DNA of 25,555 nucleotides from Chara braunii. Its lineage: Eukaryota > Streptophyta > Charophyceae > Charales > Characeae. A program made the position numbers and the translations under genes. Position 1 is the stretch's first letter. Each line of letters opens with the position of its first letter. This document shows, one piece after another, positions 25,341 through 25,555 of the stretch. The stretch spans positions 2,630,049 to 2,655,603 of the forward strand of contig BFEA01000084.1 of the NCBI GenBank assembly GCA_003427395.1. The letters run 5' to 3'. A model generated the notes under the pieces. The model made no database searches. It was not told where the DNA came from and was given only the letters and a program-made list of their open reading frames with translations.

Positions 25341-25555
25341 AATGGTCCCCCTCTTCGAACTGGGTATCATTTTCGAGGGGGGGATAATATCTCAAATAGG
25401 TTTGAAATTTGAATATCCAAAAGGTAACCCTCAACCACCCCACGTGACCAGTCCCAGGGCTGTTCCGGTGGAAGTTTCAATCTGGGGTCATGCCACCACT
25501 TCCCTATCTGTACTCCACCACTCGAGTACATGCTTTTTTTTTTTTTTTTTTTTTT
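25341..25555. other. No gene; window ends in a T tract
   Basis: The sequence is unrecognised up to a T22 run at 25534-25555 that continues past the window edge, so whether it is bracketed by a direct repeat cannot be judged. Confidence 0.6.

Noticed and set aside
1-25555. CRISPR arrays, bacterial operons, ribosome binding sites, insertion sequences
   Set aside because: The retroelement, snRNA and microsatellite content is eukaryotic; repeats here lack the regular unique spacers of CRISPR arrays.

Overview
The window looks like nuclear DNA of a plant-lineage eukaryote. It carries a plant-type LINE with endonuclease, reverse transcriptase and a C-terminal zinc-finger (zf-RVT-like) region, a chromodomain Ty3/gypsy element, U2 snRNA-derived sequences close to the plant form, tRNA-like SINEs, and many long A/T and CT/CA tracts. 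A charophyte alga such as Chara, or a bryophyte, is my best guess from the character of the elements, but that is recall and not shown by the sequence. I found no intact host gene. The window is an accessory, repeat-built region.

Layout. 1-2400: a CA microsatellite, A-tracts, an A-tract minisatellite, and a minus-strand U2-like sequence (about 1905-2104). 2400-5700: several inverted-repeat elements, an LTR-like piece ending in a T tract, tRNA-like sequences, a short poly(A) SINE and two direct-repeat pairs. 5.9-12.4 kb: one minus-strand LINE split by a 2.3-kb CpG-rich insertion (about 7.41-9.75 kb). 12.4-13.6 kb: a duplicated block, one copy of which has received the SINE. 13.7-14.8 kb: GC-rich sequence of unknown nature. 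14.8-15.7 kb: a tandem pair of tRNA-like elements followed by a 511-bp terminal-inverted-repeat element. 15.8-18.7 kb: mostly unrecognised sequence with three CT-type microsatellites. 18.7-21.8 kb: a decayed minus-strand chromodomain Ty3/gypsy element. 22.07-22.32 kb: a U2-derived tandem array. 22.3-25.5 kb: a third SINE copy, a CT/CA microsatellite containing an N, a 63-bp tandem repeat, two tRNA-like sequences, an inverted-repeat element and short duplications.

Three themes recur. First, several A/T tracts are bracketed by direct repeats of their target (perfect 14-bp and 11-bp cases), and two have grown into tandem arrays; one lies inside the integrase gene with an exact, in-frame 51-bp period. 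Second, a small poly(A) element occurs three times, and its two long copies share a hairpin loop whose stems differ in sequence but still pair; other hairpins beside T tracts carry the same loop. Third, three or four otherwise unlike inverted-repeat elements begin with GGG, two with clear 3-bp target duplications. U2 snRNA appears twice as divergent derived sequence. The two N characters both fall inside simple repeats, so tract lengths there are assembly-dependent.
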